From the NCBI GenBank assembly GCA_000985875.1, contig CCRI01000019.1, forward strand, positions 55,756 through 119,755: 64,000 nt of DNA, in the 5' to 3' direction. Position numbers and translations under genes: made by a program. Under the pieces are notes generated by a model. That model had not been told where the DNA came from and did not search any database. It saw only the letters and a program-made list of their open reading frames with translations. Source of the DNA: Neorhizobium galegae bv. officinalis (lineage in GTDB: Bacteria; Pseudomonadota; Alphaproteobacteria; Rhizobiales; Rhizobiaceae). Below are positions 1 through 8,713 of this stretch, piece after piece; position 1 is the first letter of the stretch, and each line of letters starts with the position of its first letter.

Positions 1-1
1 C

Positions 2-454
2 GCCTCATGGATGCTCGGTTTCGTAGTCGCTTTCGCGCTTCTTCTGGATGGTATCGACGGCTTCCTCGCACGGCAGGCGGGGACGTCTTCCCGGTTCGGC
101 GCGCGATTCGACATGGAGATCGACGCGCTGCTGATCCTCTTCCTGTCGCTCGCGGCCGTGTGGCTCGGCAAGGCGGGACTTTGGGTCCTGCTGATCGGCC
201 TGATGCGCTACGCCTATGTCGGCGCGCAGGCGGTCATTCCGGCGCTTAAGGGCGAACTGCCGCATTCGATGCGCCGCAAGGCGATCTGCGTCGTTCAGGG
301 CGTGGCGCTCTGTCTGATGTTGTTTCCGGTCGTTACCTCGCCGGTCTCCACGCTGCTTGCGGCGGTGGCCCTCGCCTCGCTCACCTATTCCTTCGCCGTC
401 GATGTGATATTCCTGGTGAACGCGAGCAGGAGCGATGATCATGCCGCGGCCTGA
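2..454 (+). CDS. CDP-alcohol phosphatidyltransferase family protein (5' partial)
   Basis: The frame is open from the left edge, so the start and N-terminus lie outside the window. Near the visible N-terminus is the CDP-alcohol phosphotransferase signature DGIDGFLARQAGTSSRFG followed by ARFDMEID, which fits the family pattern D-x2-D-G-x2-A-R-x8-G-x3-D-x3-D. This binds CDP-linked lipid and metal at the membrane surface. The rest is hydrophobic with several membrane segments. Such enzymes exchange CMP for an alcohol such as glycerol phosphate, inositol phosphate or choline; the acceptor cannot be read from the sequence. The last 20 bases overlap the next gene, suggesting one transcript. Confidence 0.85.
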   Translation, partial: ASWMLGFVVAFALLLDGIDGFLARQAGTSSRFGARFDMEIDALLILFLSLAAVWLGKAGLWVLLIGLMRYAYVGAQAVIPALKGELPHSMRRKAICVVQGVALCLMLFPVVTSPVSTLLAAVALASLTYSFAVDVIFLVNASRSDDHAAA

Positions 455-1190
455 TTTTTCCGCTTCCCTGGGCCTGACACGCTCGCTGCTGATCTACTAC
501 GGCCAGCCCTGGCGACGTTCTTCGCTAAGACGGTTCTATGCCGGCCTCGTCCGCAAGGGCGATCTCGTTTTCGATATCGGTGCGCATGCCGGCAGCCGCA
601 GCCGGACGCTTCTGTCGCTCGGCGCCAGGATCGTCGCGCTGGAGCCGCAGCCATTGTTTGCGGACTTCATCGCGAGATCCTTTGCCGGCGAAGAGTTGAC
701 GCTGTTGCGCAAGGCGGTCGGCAAGGAGCCCGGCAGCGTCGACCTGCATATTTCAAGCCGCCACCCGACCGTGACCAGCATATCCTCGTCCTGGATCTCG
801 AAAGTCGAAAAGACCTCCGGTTTCCGCAACGTCATCTGGGACCGTGTCGAGCGCGTGGCGATGACGACGCTCGATTCTCTGATTGAGGAATATGGCCAAC
901 CGGTCTTCTGCAAGATCGACGTGGAGGGGGCCGAGGCAGATATCATCGCCGGGCTGCATCATCCGATCCCGCTGATCGCCTTCGAATATATCCCGGCAAC
1001 GATGGAAATCGCCGAGGAGGCGATCGGACATCTGCGGCAACTCGGTCCCTATCGCTTCAACCGGGTCGAGGGTGAGAGGCATCGGTTCGTCCATGACGAA
1101 TGGACAACCGCCGATGCGATGCTGGCCGAGATTGCGGGCCTTGCCGATCAGGCGTCCTCCGGGGACATCTATGCTCGCCTGGAGGCCTGA
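435..1190 (+). CDS. FkbM family methyltransferase
   Basis: 251 residues. The SAM-binding motif I is FDIGAHAGSRSR near residue 46, followed by an acidic residue in ALEPQP. The FkbM-type motif FCKIDVEGAEADII lies near residue 156. FkbM proteins are SAM-dependent O-methyltransferases, often acting on sugars or polyketides; the substrate here is unknown. The ATG at 435 has an AGGAG ribosome binding site and overlaps the end of the phosphatidyltransferase gene, so the two are probably co-translated. That pairing suggests methylation of a lipid-linked or glycan substrate, but this is inference. Confidence 0.85.
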   Translation: MIMPRPDFSASLGLTRSLLIYYGQPWRRSSLRRFYAGLVRKGDLVFDIGAHAGSRSRTLLSLGARIVALEPQPLFADFIARSFAGEELTLLRKAVGKEPGSVDLHISSRHPTVTSISSSWISKVEKTSGFRNVIWDRVERVAMTTLDSLIEEYGQPVFCKIDVEGAEADIIAGLHHPIPLIAFEYIPATMEIAEEAIGHLRQLGPYRFNRVEGERHRFVHDEWTTADAMLAEIAGLADQASSGDIYARLEA

Positions 1191-1194
1191 CGGT

Positions 1195-2121
1195 TCAACG
1201 GTTCCGTCTGCTGAAAAGTGCCGCCAGGATGAATGCCAGGCCGGGAGCGGCGCCGACAAGTGCCAGAATGCCGTAGAGAATGCTGGCGGCCACGCCGTCG
1301 GAAGCGGCATAACCGAAAAGCGGCCAGAGGGCGGCTGCCGCGGCCTCTCTGGCGCCCCAGCCGGCAATCGTGGCGGGGATCAGCATCATCAGCAGACAGA
1401 GCGGAATAGCGGTGATAGCCGCGAGTGCCGGCAAGGGTGCGCCGACGGCCGCCGAGGCGAGCATGAACATCGCGATATAGCTTGCGACGATGACGAGGCT
1501 GAACAGCGTCTGGACGATCCAGGCCCGGTCCCGCAGGAAGACCTGCGCCAGTGCCGTCTTCAGCGCTGCGAGCAGAGGCTGAACGCGGCGCGGCGGGAAG
1601 CGGAGCAGCAGTAGGAACATGATGGCGAGGCCGGCGGCGACGAGCGCGAAACCGGAGAGAAGATGGCGCAGGTCTTCCGGGATCGCCGCCCCGCCCAGAA
1701 GCGGCCAGAACATCACACCGAAGGTCGCGATGACGAAAAACACTCCCTGTCCGGCGATCCGCTCGAACAGCACGGCCTGCGCCGGCACCTTCCAGCCACC
1801 ATCATCATGAGTCCGGTTGCGGACAGCGCGAACGGCATCGCCTGCCACTCCGCCCGGCAAGATCTGGTTGAGCAGCGTTCCCAGATAATAGTCGCCTATC
1901 GCTTTCCCGACACCGAGGTGCTGGCCAAGCCGGGTTGCCGTGAACCGCCAGCGGAGCGCCGAGAGCACGATCTGCACCTGCACGAGGATGAGGCCGGCGC
2001 TTATATAGGTCGAATCGGCCGACGCCAGGCTTGCGGCAATCCGTTGCGGATCGAAGCGGAGGATCACGGCAATGAGAAGTGCGAAGGCCGCAGATAAGCC
2101 TATAAGCTTCAGAAAACGCAT
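1195..2121 (-). CDS. Lysylphosphatidylglycerol synthase TM-domain (UPF0104-like) membrane protein
   Basis: About 308 residues from an ATG at 2121, where the protein begins MRFLKLIGLSAAF and enters its first membrane segment. It has about eight hydrophobic segments and the conserved LLNQILPGGVAGDAVRA stretch typical of the LPG_synthase_TM/UPF0104 family. The soluble aminoacyl-transferase domain of MprF is absent, so this is only the flippase-like half, a common stand-alone form in alphaproteobacteria. It likely moves or binds a lipid or lipid-linked intermediate in the inner membrane. It converges on the FkbM gene with a 4-base gap and diverges from the sulfatase-like gene. In-frame start codons exist further upstream (to 2289) but would overlap that divergent gene. 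Confidence 0.75.
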   Translation of the reverse strand: MRFLKLIGLSAAFALLIAVILRFDPQRIAASLASADSTYISAGLILVQVQIVLSALRWRFTATRLGQHLGVGKAIGDYYLGTLLNQILPGGVAGDAVRAVRNRTHDDGGWKVPAQAVLFERIAGQGVFFVIATFGVMFWPLLGGAAIPEDLRHLLSGFALVAAGLAIMFLLLLRFPPRRVQPLLAALKTALAQVFLRDRAWIVQTLFSLVIVASYIAMFMLASAAVGAPLPALAAITAIPLCLLMMLIPATIAGWGAREAAAAALWPLFGYAASDGVAASILYGILALVGAAPGLAFILAALFSRRNR

Positions 2122-2148
2122 AGGCCGAAGGTTTTGCAGGAATAGCGC

Positions 2149-3801
2149 ATGAACGAGTTTCGGCCTTTTCGCCAGAGTGACGCTGCCAGAATAGGGCATA
2201 TCGCAAAGCGCAAGGCAAATGGATCGCCCTTTCCGAGGATCACGATTGCGCTGGCGATCGCTGCAGCCATTCTGGCCGTTCCCTCCCATTTCACCGATGT
2301 TTCCGAGCTCAGATTTCCGCTGGAAGTTGCGGCGGTTGCGTTGCTGGCTTCGGTGCTAACAGGTCCAGGCTTTTCCCTTTTGCGGTGGGCTGTCACCTTG
2401 TTGCTGGCCGCGATGCTGTTCCTGAAACTCGCGGACATCGGCACCGGCACCGCGTTCCAGCGGCCGTTCAATCCCTATCTCGACCTCAAGATCCTCACCG
2501 ACGGCTGGAACCTTCTGAGCGGAGCCGTCGGCGTCACGGAGGCGGTGGGGATCATCTGCGCGGGTCTTATGGCCTGGCTGATCGTCGCGGCCGTTCTCTA
2601 TTGGTCGCTCGGCGGTTTCCGGGGTCTTTCGTGCGGAGCCCGGCGCCTGTCCCTTCGCGCCAGCGGTGCAGTCCTGTTAATCGGGCTGGTGGCGCTGGCG
2701 GTCCAAGCCCTCGATCGCCGCGGTCTCGGCGTCGAGGCGCATGCGGCCTCCTATTTCGTCAACCGCGTCACCATGGTGAAGCAGTCGATTGCCGATCTCG
2801 CCCGGTTCGAAGAGGAACTGAGGCAGGATCCGGTTTCCGCCGGCCCGCATTTCTCGGCGCTTGCCGGCACGGACATTGTGCTGATCTTCATCGAATCCTA
2901 TGGCCGCAGCGCGCTCGAGGATCCGCGTTATGCGGCGCGCGTCGGCAGCCGGCTGGCCTCGGTGGAGAAGGAGATCGGGGCAGTGGGCCTGCAGGCACGC
3001 AGCGGCTGGCTCACCTCGCCGACCGTCGGCGGTATCAGCTGGCTGGCGCATGGGACGCTGCTCTCCGGCCTCTGGGTCGACAATCAGGGGCGCTACGACC
3101 GGATGATCACCAGCGAGCGCAAGAGTCTCAACAATCTCTTCCGTTCCTCCGGCTGGCGCACCACGGCGGTCATGCCGGCGATCACGCTCGACTGGCCGGA
3201 AGCCGGTTATTTCGGCTACGACAGCATCCATGCGGCAGCGGGGCTCGGGTATCGAGGAAAACCCTTCAATTGGGTAACGATGCCGGATCAGTTCACGCTT
3301 GAGGCGTTCGAGAGGCTGGAGCGGCAGGCCCGTGACGAGCGAGGCCATAAACCGGTCATGGCGGAAATGGCGCTGATCTCCAGCCACGCCCCGTGGACGC
3401 CCATCCCGTCGCTGATCCCCTGGGGCAAAGTCGGGGACGGCACGGCCTTCAACGCGCAGGCGGAAAGCGGCGATCCGCCTTCAGTCGTCTGGGCCGACCC
3501 CAACCGGGTGCGGGCGCAATACCTCACCGCGATCGACTACACGCTCGAAACGCTCGGCTCCTACATGGCGCGTTACGGCAGGAACACGCTGTTCATCCTG
3601 CTCGGCGACCACCAGCCGGCGTCGATCGTTTCCGGCGAAGGCGCCTCGCGCGACGTGCCCATGCATATCGTTACCGGCAACCCGGACCTCCTGAAACGCC
3701 TCGACGGCTGGAACTGGCATAAGGGCATGATCCCGCAGCCGTCCACCGCGGTCTATCGCATGGACGAATTCCGCCGGAAGCTGGTCGAGAGCTTCGATTG
3801 A
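2149..3801 (+). CDS. Membrane-anchored sulfatase/LTA-synthase-like protein (alkaline phosphatase superfamily)
   Basis: 550 residues. The N-terminal ~190 residues contain several membrane segments. The periplasmic catalytic domain begins near residue 240 with DIVLIFIESYGRSALEDP, where the Glu would bind metal. SPTVGGISWLAHGTLLSG follows and holds the probable Thr nucleophile. LLGDHQPASIV near residue 487 supplies the Asp-His metal pair. This architecture matches phosphoethanolamine/phosphoglycerol transferases and lipoteichoic acid synthase-like enzymes. The donor and acceptor are not predictable. With the lipid and FkbM genes it suggests an envelope-modification locus. Confidence 0.75.
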   Translation: MNEFRPFRQSDAARIGHIAKRKANGSPFPRITIALAIAAAILAVPSHFTDVSELRFPLEVAAVALLASVLTGPGFSLLRWAVTLLLAAMLFLKLADIGTGTAFQRPFNPYLDLKILTDGWNLLSGAVGVTEAVGIICAGLMAWLIVAAVLYWSLGGFRGLSCGARRLSLRASGAVLLIGLVALAVQALDRRGLGVEAHAASYFVNRVTMVKQSIADLARFEEELRQDPVSAGPHFSALAGTDIVLIFIESYGRSALEDPRYAARVGSRLASVEKEIGAVGLQARSGWLTSPTVGGISWLAHGTLLSGLWVDNQGRYDRMITSERKSLNNLFRSSGWRTTAVMPAITLDWPEAGYFGYDSIHAAAGLGYRGKPFNWVTMPDQFTLEAFERLERQARDERGHKPVMAEMALISSHAPWTPIPSLIPWGKVGDGTAFNAQAESGDPPSVVWADPNRVRAQYLTAIDYTLETLGSYMARYGRNTLFILLGDHQPASIVSGEGASRDVPMHIVTGNPDLLKRLDGWNWHKGMIPQPSTAVYRMDEFRRKLVESFD

Positions 3802-3828
3802 TCGTCCGCGCCAGGCCGAACTGTCTCA

Positions 3829-4542
3829 TCAGGAATGGGTGCCGAGATAGCTTTCCATCAAAGCCGGATTGACCGCCATTTCGCTTGCCGGGCCGGAAAG
3901 ACGGACTTCGCCGAGTTCGACCAGGTAACCCTCGTCGGCGATTTCGAGCGCGGCACGGGCATTCTGCTCGACGAGCAGGATCGAGACGCCGGTCTTCCTG
4001 AGTTCCGAGACGATGTTGAGGATGTCGATGACGATCTTCGGTGCGAGGCCGAGGCTCGGTTCGTCGAGCAGCAGCAGGCGCGGCCGGCTCATCAGGGCGC
4101 GGGCAAGCGCCAGCATCTGCCGTTCGCCGCCGGAAAGCGTTCCGGCCAGCTGTTTGCGGCGTTCGGCCAGGCGCGGGAAACGGGCGTAGACGTCCTCGCG
4201 CGTCTCGGCGCGCTCGGCGGCGCTGCGCAGGAAGCCGCCGAGTTCGATATTGTCCTCGACCGACATGGTGGAGAACAGTTCGCGCTTTTCCGGCACGAGG
4301 CAGAGGCCGCCCGCGACACGGGCTTCGACCGAGCGCGGCACTGGTGCACCGTCGTAGATGATCGTGCCGGAGGAGGGGACGATGCCCATGATGGCGTTGA
4401 GCAGCGTCGATTTGCCGGCGCCGTTTGCGCCGATCACGGTGACGATGCTGCCGGGCTTCATGCTCATCGATATGCCGTGCAGCACCTCGGCCCGGCCATA
4501 GGAGACGTGAAGGTTGGAGAGTTCGAGCAGGTTTCCGCTCAT
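3829..4542 (-). CDS. livF: ABC transporter ATP-binding protein, LivF type
   Basis: 237 residues, the usual size for LivF. Walker A GANGAGKS is at 38-45, the signature LSGGE at 136-140 and Walker B LLLLDEP at 156-162. It is the second ATPase of a branched-chain/aromatic amino acid (HAAT-type) uptake system. Its ATG overlaps the stop of the upstream LivM-LivG gene (ATGA), so translation is coupled. It is the last gene of the kynU-marR-transporter run. Confidence 0.9.
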   Translation of the reverse strand: MSGNLLELSNLHVSYGRAEVLHGISMSMKPGSIVTVIGANGAGKSTLLNAIMGIVPSSGTIIYDGAPVPRSVEARVAGGLCLVPEKRELFSTMSVEDNIELGGFLRSAAERAETREDVYARFPRLAERRKQLAGTLSGGERQMLALARALMSRPRLLLLDEPSLGLAPKIVIDILNIVSELRKTGVSILLVEQNARAALEIADEGYLVELGEVRLSGPASEMAVNPALMESYLGTHS

Positions 4543-6308
4543 GCGACACCCCCAAGATAGGCGGCGACGACCGCCGGATGTTTGCGCACGTCGGCCGGCT
4601 TGCCTTCGGCGATCAGGGTCCCGAAATCGAGCACCACGAGATGGTCGACGAGGCCCATGACGAAGCCCATGTCGTGTTCGACAAGCAGCACGCTGACGCC
4701 CTCTTCGCGCAGCTTCTTCAAGAGGTTGGCGAGCTCCTGCTTTTCGCCGTGACGCAGGCCCGCTGCCGGTTCGTCGAGCAGCAGCACGGCCGGGTCGGCG
4801 GACAAGGCCCGGGCGATCTCCAGGATGCGGATCTGGCCGAGCGCCAGGTCGCCGGCCGGCCGGTCACGATAGGCGCCGAGCCCGACGCGTTCGAGCTGGA
4901 CGGCGGCTTCGGCAAGCAGTGTCGCCTCCTGCCTCCGTTCCAGCCGCAGGAAACTCCTGAAGACGCCGGCCGAGCCGCGCAGATGCGCGCCGAGCGCCAC
5001 GTTTTCCAGCACCGACATGTCGGGCAGGATCTTTGCATGCTGGAAGGTGCGGGCGATGCCGTGTTTGGCGACTTCGCGCGGGCTGTCGCCGGTCATCGGC
5101 CGGCCTTCGTAGAAAACCGACCCGCTGGTCAATGAAGCGAGGCCGGTGATGAGGTTGAAGGTCGTGCTCTTGCCGGCGCCGTTCGGGCCGATCAGGCCGA
5201 CGACCTGGCCGGCGCGCACTTCGAAACTGACATCGTTGACCGCGACCAGCCCGCCGAAGGCTTTTCGTGCTTTTTCCACCTTGATCAGCGACGAGCCGGC
5301 CGGCGCGAGCGTGCGTTTGGCAAGCCTGTCGTCGGACGTCGGGAGGGACCGCCCGGGCCGTTTCGGCAAGAGCTTCAATACGAATGGCCACAGGCCGTCC
5401 CGGGCGAGCTGCAGGATCACCACCAGCAGAATGCCGAAAACGACCATCTCCAGATTGGCGGTTGTGCCGATCAGATCCGGCAGGAAACGCTGCAGCACGT
5501 CCTTCATGATCAGCACGATGCTGGCACCGAAGATTGCCCCCCAGACATGGCCGGAGCCGCCGACCACGGCCATCAGCAGATATTCTATGCCCATGCCGAG
5601 CCCGAACGGCGTCGGGTTCACCGAGCGCTGCATATGGGCGTAGAGCCAGCCCGAAAGCGCGGCGACGACGCCGGCAAACACGAAAACGGTGAGCTTGGCA
5701 CGCACAATGTTGACGCCGAAGGCTTCTGCCGCCTGGCCGCCGCCACGCAATGCCCGGATGCCCCGGCCGATCCGCGAGTCGAGCAGATTTTTCGCGCCGA
5801 TCGCGACCGCAATCACGAAAAACCAGATGAGGTAATAGATCGACCCGTCGCTCATGAAGCGATAGCCGGCGAATTCAATCGGCGGGATGCCGGAAATGCC
5901 GTCATAACGGCCGAGGAGGTCGATCTTGCCGAACAGATAATAAAGCGCCAGACCCCAGGCGATGGTGCCGAGCGGCAGGAAATGGCCGGAAAGGCGCACG
6001 GTGATGAGGCCGAGCGGCAGGGCGGTCGCCGCGCCGACGATCAGCGACAAGGGCAGGGTCAGCCAGGGCGACAAGCCGTAGTTCGTGCTCAGCACGGCCG
6101 TCGTATAGGCGCCGAAACCGCAGAAAGCCGCCTGGCCGAACGAGGTGAGACCGCCGACACCGGTCAGGAGCACGAGGCCGATCGTCACCAGCGAGGCGAG
6201 GCCGATATTATTGAGGATTGTCAGCCAGAAGGGCGGCACCGGCAGGAGGGGAATGATCGCCAGCAAAACGATGCCGGCGAGGCCGGGAAGCAAACGCTCG
6301 ATCTTCAT
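4539..6308 (-). CDS. livMG: Fused ABC transporter permease and ATPase (LivM-LivG)
   Basis: 589 residues. Residues 1-310 form a LivM-type permease with about eight to ten membrane segments, including the LTGVGGLTSFGQAAFCGFGAY motif region typical of LivM. A short charged linker leads to a complete LivG ATPase from about residue 340, with GLIGPNGAGKST as Walker A, LALGQIRILEIARAL in the signature position and LLLDEPAAGL as Walker B. Permease-ATPase fusion of this kind recurs in rhizobial HAAT transporters. It starts 3 bases after the livH stop and overlaps livF by 4 bases. Confidence 0.9.
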   Translation of the reverse strand: MKIERLLPGLAGIVLLAIIPLLPVPPFWLTILNNIGLASLVTIGLVLLTGVGGLTSFGQAAFCGFGAYTTAVLSTNYGLSPWLTLPLSLIVGAATALPLGLITVRLSGHFLPLGTIAWGLALYYLFGKIDLLGRYDGISGIPPIEFAGYRFMSDGSIYYLIWFFVIAVAIGAKNLLDSRIGRGIRALRGGGQAAEAFGVNIVRAKLTVFVFAGVVAALSGWLYAHMQRSVNPTPFGLGMGIEYLLMAVVGGSGHVWGAIFGASIVLIMKDVLQRFLPDLIGTTANLEMVVFGILLVVILQLARDGLWPFVLKLLPKRPGRSLPTSDDRLAKRTLAPAGSSLIKVEKARKAFGGLVAVNDVSFEVRAGQVVGLIGPNGAGKSTTFNLITGLASLTSGSVFYEGRPMTGDSPREVAKHGIARTFQHAKILPDMSVLENVALGAHLRGSAGVFRSFLRLERRQEATLLAEAAVQLERVGLGAYRDRPAGDLALGQIRILEIARALSADPAVLLLDEPAAGLRHGEKQELANLLKKLREEGVSVLLVEHDMGFVMGLVDHLVVLDFGTLIAEGKPADVRKHPAVVAAYLGGVA

Positions 6309-6311
6309 TGC

Positions 6312-7337
6312 TCACTCCTCCTCATGGAAGCCGCCGCTCAACGACAGCCAGATCAGAACGGGAATGATGAGCCCGAAGACGATGACCTCCTTGTAGCTGC
6401 TGGCGAAGAAGGAAGAGAAGGATTCGACCAGGCCGACGCCGATCGCGGCGATCGCGGTGATCGGGAAGCTCGCAAGCCCGCCGATGATCGCCGCCACGAA
6501 GCCCTTGAGGCCGATCAGGAAGCCGGTATCGTAGTAGATCGTGGTGATCGGGCCGATCAGTACCCCGGAAACGGCGCCGATGGCGGCCGCCAGCGTGAAG
6601 GCGGTGACGCCGGTCAGATGGGTGCGGACGCCGACCAGCCGTGCGCCGAGCCGGTTGACGGCGGTCGCACGCAGCGCCTTGCCGAGCAGGGTTCGTTCGA
6701 AGAACATGTAGAGACCGACGATGATCGCGATCGTCGCTCCGTAGATGCAGAGGTTCTGGGCACTCACCATCAAGGCTCCGATCGTGTAGTTGTCATCGGC
6801 AAGCGGCTCGGCGCGCAGGCCCTCGGCTCCGAAGAAGACGAGGCCAAGCCCCATCATGGCGAGATGCACGCCAACCGAGGCAATCAGCAGCACGAGCACG
6901 GACGCATCGGCAAGCGGCCGGTAGGCGATCCGGTAGACGTAGACGCCCATGGGCGTGATGATCAGTATGGTGAGCAGGGCCTTTGCAACGGATGGAAGGC
7001 CGAGCGGCGCAAGCACGATGGTGATGCCGTAGATCACGCCCGGGAGCACCAGGTTGAGCGCGAGGCTGCGTAGAAAGGTGCGGACATCGGTGCCGCGGCG
7101 CATGCTCCAGAGGTCGAACAGGAAAGCAACCGCGCCGAAACAGACGAGAAGCGAGGTGGTGGCGGGCACCTTCCCGCCGTCGAGAAGCGCCAGCGTCAGC
7201 GCGCCATAGGCGACGAACTCGCCCTGGGGAATGAAGATCACCCGCGTGACCGAGAAGAGCAGGACCAGCGCCAGACCGAGAAGCGCATAGATTGCGCCAT
7301 TGGTGACGCCATCCTGGATCAGGAAGGTCGCAATCAT
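6312..7337 (-). CDS. livH: ABC transporter permease, LivH type
   Basis: About 341 residues, roughly 40 longer than E. coli LivH. The N-terminus (IQDGVTNGAIYALLGLALVLL) and the C-terminal segment around VAAIIGGLASFP match the LivH permease. The ATG at 7337 fits the family N-terminus; an in-frame TTG at 7346 with a GGGGGA upstream is an alternative. A hairpin terminator lies between this gene and the binding-protein gene. It forms the membrane channel together with the LivM half. Confidence 0.85.
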   Translation of the reverse strand: MIATFLIQDGVTNGAIYALLGLALVLLFSVTRVIFIPQGEFVAYGALTLALLDGGKVPATTSLLVCFGAVAFLFDLWSMRRGTDVRTFLRSLALNLVLPGVIYGITIVLAPLGLPSVAKALLTILIITPMGVYVYRIAYRPLADASVLVLLIASVGVHLAMMGLGLVFFGAEGLRAEPLADDNYTIGALMVSAQNLCIYGATIAIIVGLYMFFERTLLGKALRATAVNRLGARLVGVRTHLTGVTAFTLAAAIGAVSGVLIGPITTIYYDTGFLIGLKGFVAAIIGGLASFPITAIAAIGVGLVESFSSFFASSYKEVIVFGLIIPVLIWLSLSGGFHEEE

Positions 7338-7378
7338 CGCGTCCAAGGAATTTCCCCCGATAACAGAAAAGACGCTGC

Positions 7379-7406
7379 AAAAAGGCCCGGCGCGGACGCC
7401 GGGCCC
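7379..7406 (-). terminator. Intra-operon hairpin with T-tract between binding-protein and permease genes
   Basis: Read on the minus strand, a 9-bp perfect stem (GGCCCGGCG/CGCCGGGCC) with a 4-base loop is followed by TTTTT. It sits after the binding-protein stop and before livH. Partial termination here would keep the binding protein in excess over membrane components, a common design in ABC uptake operons. Confidence 0.7.
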
Positions 7407-7421
7407 CGTTTGTTCGCGGAC

Positions 7422-8570
7422 TTACTTGGTGATCTCGAACTTGCCGTTCTTGGCTGTGAGCAGCACCACGGCGCGGTCGTCGAGGCCAAGGTGATCGTCG
7501 GCCTTGAAGTTGAAGACGCCCTGGCTTGCCGGGAACGGGCCGCCGGTTTCGATGGCGTCACGCAGAGCGGCGCGGAATTCCGGCGTGCCGGGCTTTGCTT
7601 TCTTCAGCGCGACCGGGATGGCCTTTTTCAGGATGGCCATGGCATCGTTGATATGCGGGCCGAACTGGGTGCGGGTGCCGGGACCGAACTTCTTTTCGTA
7701 GGCCGTGACATAGGCCATGCCTTCCGCCTTGGTTTCCGCGGTATCGGGCAGGGCTTCCGGCGCCATGGCCGGGCCGGAGGCGAAGATCGTGTTGTCGGCA
7801 GCCTTGCCGGCGATACGCAGGAAGTCGAAGGTCACCGCGCCATGGGTCTGGTAGATCTTGCCAGCGAAGCCGCGTTCGCGCAGGCCGATCTGCGGCAGCG
7901 CGGCACCGGTGCCGGAGGCGCCGACGAAGACGGCATCCGGACGCGCGGCCACGAGTTTCAGCACCTGGCCGGAAACGGAAGTGTCGGGACGGGCATAACG
8001 CTCTTCGGCGACGACCTTCAGGCCGTACTGTTCGCCGATCCCCTTGAACTGGCCCATCCAAAGGTCGCCATAGCTGTCCGAGAAGCCGATATAACCGACC
8101 GTCTTGACGCCATCGGCCTTCATCTTGGCAAACAGGTTCCTGGCGATCAGGCCGGCATCTTGCGGCATCACAAAGGTCCACTTGCCTTTGGAAATGGTCG
8201 GCGGAACCGGCGAGCAGGAGAGATGCGGCGTGCTGGTTTCACCCGCAACACCAGCGACGGCGATCGAAGCGGGCGTCAGCGCGGAACCGACGATCACATC
8301 GACCTTATCGTCGTTGACGAAGCGGCGGGCATTGGTGGTGGCAACCGAGGGGTCGCCGGCATCATCGAGAACGATGACCTTCAGCTTTTCGCCGCCCACT
8401 TCGGCCGGCCACAATTCGACGGAGTTCTTCAGCGGAATGCCGAGTGCCGCACCCGGGCCGGTCGACGATATGGTCACGCCGATCGTCACGTCAGCCAGGG
8501 CAGAGCTTGCAAATAGGGACAAGGACAGGGCGGCAACAGGCGCCATGCCAGCAAAAAACCGGTTCTTCAT
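7422..8570 (-). CDS. ABC transporter substrate-binding protein (HAAT / periplasmic binding protein type 1)
   Basis: 382 residues. An N-terminal Sec signal peptide (MKNRFFAGMAPVAALSL, cleaved near ALA-DV at ~26) precedes a type-1 periplasmic fold beginning VTIGVTISSTGPGAALG. The start at 8570 has a clear GGAGGA site; an in-frame start 18 bases upstream is less likely. It would capture substrate in the periplasm for LivH/LivMG/LivF. Position next to kynureninase and a MarR regulator suggests an aromatic or tryptophan-derived ligand rather than leucine, but this is inference. Confidence 0.85.
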   Translation of the reverse strand: MKNRFFAGMAPVAALSLSLFASSALADVTIGVTISSTGPGAALGIPLKNSVELWPAEVGGEKLKVIVLDDAGDPSVATTNARRFVNDDKVDVIVGSALTPASIAVAGVAGETSTPHLSCSPVPPTISKGKWTFVMPQDAGLIARNLFAKMKADGVKTVGYIGFSDSYGDLWMGQFKGIGEQYGLKVVAEERYARPDTSVSGQVLKLVAARPDAVFVGASGTGAALPQIGLRERGFAGKIYQTHGAVTFDFLRIAGKAADNTIFASGPAMAPEALPDTAETKAEGMAYVTAYEKKFGPGTRTQFGPHINDAMAILKKAIPVALKKAKPGTPEFRAALRDAIETGGPFPASQGVFNFKADDHLGLDDRAVVLLTAKNGKFEITK

Positions 8571-8616
8571 AGGATCCTCCCAGGACAAAAGCGGGCGATC
8601 TCCTCCCGCCCTGCCA

Positions 8617-8651
8617 TTTGTTTACAGGGAGATTGTTTCTTTGTAAACAAT
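8617..8651. promoter_or_regulatory. Probable MarR operator: repeated TTGTTT(AC) half-sites upstream of the transporter
   Basis: Upstream of the binding-protein gene are an arm TTGTTTACA, a perfect palindrome ATTGTTT-N6-AAACAAT, and thus three related half-sites within 35 bp. The MarR gene lies directly upstream of this interval. AT-rich inverted repeats of this size are typical MarR dimer sites, so transporter transcription is probably controlled here. Confidence 0.5.
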
Positions 8652-8713
8652 TCAGATATTGGTTATGTAAAGCTTACGAACGCCGGTTCGAATGCGGCCG
8701 GGATCCGCAAGCC

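Noticed and set aside
5547..7073. 508-codon plus-strand frame opposite the liv genes
   Set aside because: Charged, repetitive composition with no domain; an antisense shadow of high-GC permease genes.
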